64,000 bases of DNA from Leeuwenhoekiella nanhaiensis (GTDB taxonomy: Bacteria > Bacteroidota > Bacteroidia > Flavobacteriales > Flavobacteriaceae), in the NCBI RefSeq assembly GCF_002744755.1, contig NZ_KZ319294.1, positions 88,457 through 152,456 on the forward strand. The letters are read 5' to 3'. The position numbers and the translations under genes were made by a program. Positions 61,740-64,000 of this stretch are shown here, piece after piece; positions within the stretch are counted from its first letter, which is position 1, and every line of letters begins with the position of its first letter. The notes beneath the pieces were generated by a model. The model was not told the DNA's origin. It made no database searches and was given only the letters and a program-made list of their open reading frames with translations.

Positions 61740-62810
61740 ATGACAGATACTTTAACGATTACCAAGGCGCAAAAGTCGAAAATAGATCAGGTTGACTTTA
61801 GTAATCTGGCTTTTGGTAGCATTTTTACAGACCATATGTTTGTTTGTGAATATAAAGACGGAAGCTGGCAAACTCCAGAAATTAAGCCTTACGGTCCTCT
61901 TGAAATGGATCCTGCTTCAAAAGTCTTTCACTACGGGCAGGCGGTTTTTGAAGGAATGAAAGCTTACAAAGACGACAACGGCGACATTTTTATGTTCCGT
62001 CCTGAAGAAAACTTTAACCGCATCAATAAATCAAGCGAGCGTCTGGCGATGCCGGCATTTGATAAAGACTATTTTTTTGACGGTCTCAATACCCTGCTCA
62101 ACCTCGATAAAGACTGGATCAAACCCGGAGAAGGCAACTCGCTTTACATTCGCCCGTTTGTCATTGCGACCGAAAACGGCGTATTGGCCTCACCTTCTAC
62201 CGAATATAAATTTGTCATTATTTGCGCACCCGCTCAGTCGTATTACAGCGGCAAGGTGCGCGTACTTTTTGCAGACCATTACAGCCGTTCTGCTGATGGA
62301 GGTGTAGGCTTTGCTAAAGCAGCCGGTAACTACGCCGCACAGTTTTACCCAACTGAACTTGCCAAGGAAAAAGGCTACAATCAGGTGGTATGGACAGACG
62401 CCAGCACCCACGAATATCTGGAAGAAGCCGGTACTATGAATGTATTTTTCCGTGTGAATGATACCTTGATTACCGCGCCTACCAGCGACCGTATTTTGGA
62501 TGGAATTACCCGTAAAAGTTTAATCGAGCTTGCGCGCAGCCAGGGCATTAATGTTGAAGTGCGCCCTGTTAAGGTTTCTGAAATTGTAGAAGCTGCCGAG
62601 AACGGTTCACTTAAAGAAATGTTTGGTGCCGGTACTGCTGCTGTGATCTCTGTGATTTCGGGCTTTACCCACAAAGACAAGCAGTTTGACCTGCCTGATC
62701 TGGATGATGCCTATGCGCCAAAACTCAAAAAACAATTGACCGAATTACAGGCCAACCGTGCTGAAGATCCTTTTGGATGGAGGTATGAAGTACCTGCAAT
62801 CGAAGTCTAG
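61740..62810 (+). CDS. ilvE: Branched-chain amino acid aminotransferase
   Basis: A 356-residue PLP enzyme for the last step of leucine, isoleucine and valine synthesis. The fold-IV pattern is clear: VFHYGQAVFEGMKAYK (about 69-84), the PLP-Lys in GFAKAAGNYAAQF (about 190-202), and EYLEEAGTMNVFF (about 223-235) with GITRKSLIELA. It is of the eukaryote-like class II length. The frame opens at 61719, but the start is placed at ATG 61740. A terminator follows the gene. Confidence 0.95.
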   Translation: MTDTLTITKAQKSKIDQVDFSNLAFGSIFTDHMFVCEYKDGSWQTPEIKPYGPLEMDPASKVFHYGQAVFEGMKAYKDDNGDIFMFRPEENFNRINKSSERLAMPAFDKDYFFDGLNTLLNLDKDWIKPGEGNSLYIRPFVIATENGVLASPSTEYKFVIICAPAQSYYSGKVRVLFADHYSRSADGGVGFAKAAGNYAAQFYPTELAKEKGYNQVVWTDASTHEYLEEAGTMNVFFRVNDTLITAPTSDRILDGITRKSLIELARSQGINVEVRPVKVSEIVEAAENGSLKEMFGAGTAAVISVISGFTHKDKQFDLPDLDDAYAPKLKKQLTELQANRAEDPFGWRYEVPAIEV

Positions 62811-62824
62811 TTTATTCATAATTT

Positions 62825-62839
62825 CGCTTTCGCGAAAGC
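62825..62839. repeat. Iterated palindrome CGCTTTCGCGAAAGC (copy 2)
   Basis: Exact second copy of the 15-base word at 60850-60864, here intergenic, between the ilvE stop and the terminator stem. Confidence 0.85.
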
Positions 62840-62842
62840 ATT

Positions 62843-62881
62843 ACAAAACCCAAAGCATTTAGGATTTGCTTTGGGTTTTGT
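62843..62881 (+). terminator. Terminator of ilvE
   Basis: A perfect 15-bp stem (62843-62857 with 62867-62881, ACAAAACCCAAAGCA and its complement) with a 9-base loop. The right arm ends in GGGTTTTGT. A separate T-run is short, so efficiency is uncertain, but stem length and position are strong. Confidence 0.75.
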
Positions 62882-62907
62882 GTTTGCAGACTTTAGACGT
62901 ATTTTTG
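62877..62907 (+). promoter_or_regulatory. Promoter of the cyclophilin-FKBP gene
   Basis: TTTG (62877-62880), a 19-base spacer and TATTTTTG (62900-62907) match the Bacteroidota consensus fully. The -33 element lies in the right arm of the ilvE terminator. Predicted leader about 17 bases. Confidence 0.7.
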
Positions 62908-62930
62908 CACCTCATTTTTAAACCGAAGAC

Positions 62931-63863
62931 ATGCAAGACGGAATATATGCCAAATTTCATACGCCAAAAGGTGAAATTCTGGTAAAACTCGAACACGAAA
63001 AAACTCCCGGAACCGTAGGTAACTTTGTAGCACTGGCTGAAGGAAACCTTGAAAACTCCGCTAAAAAACAAGGAAACCCATACTACGACGGACTTAAATT
63101 TCACCGCGTGATTCCTGATTTTATGATTCAGGGAGGTTGCCCGCAAGGCACCGGTACCGGCAATCCCGGTTACCAGTTTGATGATGAGTTTGACTCCAGC
63201 CTGAAACACGACGGTCCCGGAGTACTCTCTATGGCAAACGCCGGCCCCGGCACCAACGGAAGTCAGTTTTTTATCACGCACACCGCAACTCCATGGTTAG
63301 ACGGAAAGCATACCGTTTTTGGTAAAGTAGTAGAAGGTCAGGATGTGGTTGACGCCATCGCTCAGGGTGACAAAATGGAGCAGGTTGAGATCATTCGCGT
63401 AGGTGAAGAAGCCGAAAAATTTAATGCTGTTGAAGCCTTTCGTACGTTTGAAGGAGCCCGTGAAAAACGCATTGCCGAAGAACGCGCTAAAAAAGCCGAA
63501 GCTTTAGATAAATTGAGTCAGGGTTTTAAAGAAACCAAGAGCGGTTTACGCTATCAAATCATTCAGGAAGGAAACGGTAAAAAGGCTGAAACCGGAAAAA
63601 TGGTATCGGTACATTACAAAGGTCAGTTAGCTGACGGTACTGTGTTTGACTCTTCGTACAAACGTAATCAGCCCCTGGATTTTCAGGTTGGTGTAGGTCA
63701 GGTGATCGCAGGCTGGGATGAAGGTATTGGTTTACTTAAAGTGGGTGACAAAGCCCGTTTTGTAATTCCTTCAGACCTGGGTTACGGAAGTCGCGGTGCA
63801 GGCGGAGTTATTCCGCCCGATGCGATTTTGGTTTTTGACGTTGAATTGGTGGACGTTAAATAA
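62931..63863 (+). CDS. Dual-domain peptidyl-prolyl isomerase (cyclophilin-FKBP fusion)
   Basis: A 310-residue protein with two immunophilin domains. The cyclophilin domain (about 1-155) has [15 protein letters not shown], then [15 protein letters not shown] and [20 protein letters not shown] (in part). A charged helical linker (about 160-190) leads to an FKBP domain (about 195-310: [19 protein letters not shown], then [20 protein letters not shown]). Such cyclophilin-first fusions (CFBP) are known from flavobacteria. There is no signal peptide, so it acts in the cytoplasm. The start is ATG. Confidence 0.95.
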   Translation: MQDGIYAKFHTPKGEILVKLEHEKTPGTVGNFVALAEGNLENSAKKQGNPYYDGLKFHRVIPDFMIQGGCPQGTGTGNPGYQFDDEFDSSLKHDGPGVLSMANAGPGTNGSQFFITHTATPWLDGKHTVFGKVVEGQDVVDAIAQGDKMEQVEIIRVGEEAEKFNAVEAFRTFEGAREKRIAEERAKKAEALDKLSQGFKETKSGLRYQIIQEGNGKKAETGKMVSVHYKGQLADGTVFDSSYKRNQPLDFQVGVGQVIAGWDEGIGLLKVGDKARFVIPSDLGYGSRGAGGVIPPDAILVFDVELVDVK

Positions 63864-63886
63864 ATTCCGAATATAAATAGAAAAAG

Positions 63887-63916
63887 AAAGGCTGTCTGAA
63901 AAGATGGCCTTTTTTG
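63887..63916 (+). terminator. Terminator of the cyclophilin-FKBP gene
   Basis: An 11-bp stem with two G-T pairs (63887-63897 with 63902-63912), a GAAA tetraloop and a T-run to 63915. It lies 23 bases past the stop codon. The last 80 bases of the window hold nothing else I can support. Confidence 0.85.
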
Positions 63917-64000
63917 TTGGTTGTTTTCGGTTTGCTGTTTACCGTTTAGTTTGGTTTAGGATAAAACTGTGTACTTCCCTAAATAGCGTTGACCGTTTTT

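Overview
The window reads as chromosome of a marine-type member of the Flavobacteriaceae (Bacteroidota). The signs are promoters of the Bacteroidota TTTG / TAnnTTTG type, very short 5' leaders without Shine-Dalgarno sequences, a PorV/PorQ-like protein, a cyclophilin-FKBP fusion, a two-repeat DnaJ, and the block recQ / kpsF-tatC-CMD-lptB. There are no rRNA or tRNA genes, no CRISPR array and no recognisable IS transposase.

Layout. 1-10.1 kb holds housekeeping and stress genes: PPK2, an NtrC-type regulator, MscS, an ABC-2 exporter, grpE-dnaJ, a YceI lipoprotein and an epimerase; lnt follows at 10.3-11.9 kb on the + strand. 11.9-47.8 kb is one very large, almost gapless surface-polysaccharide locus on the minus strand. 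It begins with wza-wzc-wzm-wzt and ends with an initiating phosphoglycosyltransferase. Between these lie about nine GT2 and seven GT4-type glycosyltransferases, a GT10 fucosyltransferase, a second fucosyltransferase-like protein, a GT-C-like membrane protein, a ligase/polymerase, an acetyltransferase, two methyltransferases and a nonulosonic (sialic-type) acid set neuA-neuB-neuC. Most neighbours overlap by 1-14 bases, often as ATGA or TTGA, so they are probably translationally coupled. 47.9-53.2 kb is the recQ / kpsF-tatC-CMD-lptB block. 53.2-64 kb holds ordinary metabolism: amidohydrolase, S41 peptidase, LytTR regulator, Nudix, pssA, PorV/PorQ-like, DUF1963, mnmD, DUF4920, ilvE and the dual-domain PPIase.

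How the genes work together. Sugar precursors (CMP-nonulosonate from NeuC/B/A, probably GDP-fucose and UDP-sugars from elsewhere) are built on an undecaprenyl-phosphate primer by the phosphoglycosyltransferase and the glycosyltransferases. Acetyl and methyl groups are added, and the chain leaves through Wzm/Wzt and the Wza/Wzc envelope machinery. kpsF (toward Kdo) and lptB (LPS export) lie just beyond.

The most unusual structure is inside that locus. A small GIY-YIG endonuclease gene lies exactly between two direct copies of a ~156-bp paired-hairpin element, and the whole ~630-bp unit is wedged between neuA and neuB. A third copy, with its two halves in swapped order, lies beside a 42-codon remnant of a second, diverged wzt gene. 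A related hairpin follows the PorV/PorQ-like gene. The hairpins keep their flanks but change their stems with compensation, as a REP/BIME-like family would.
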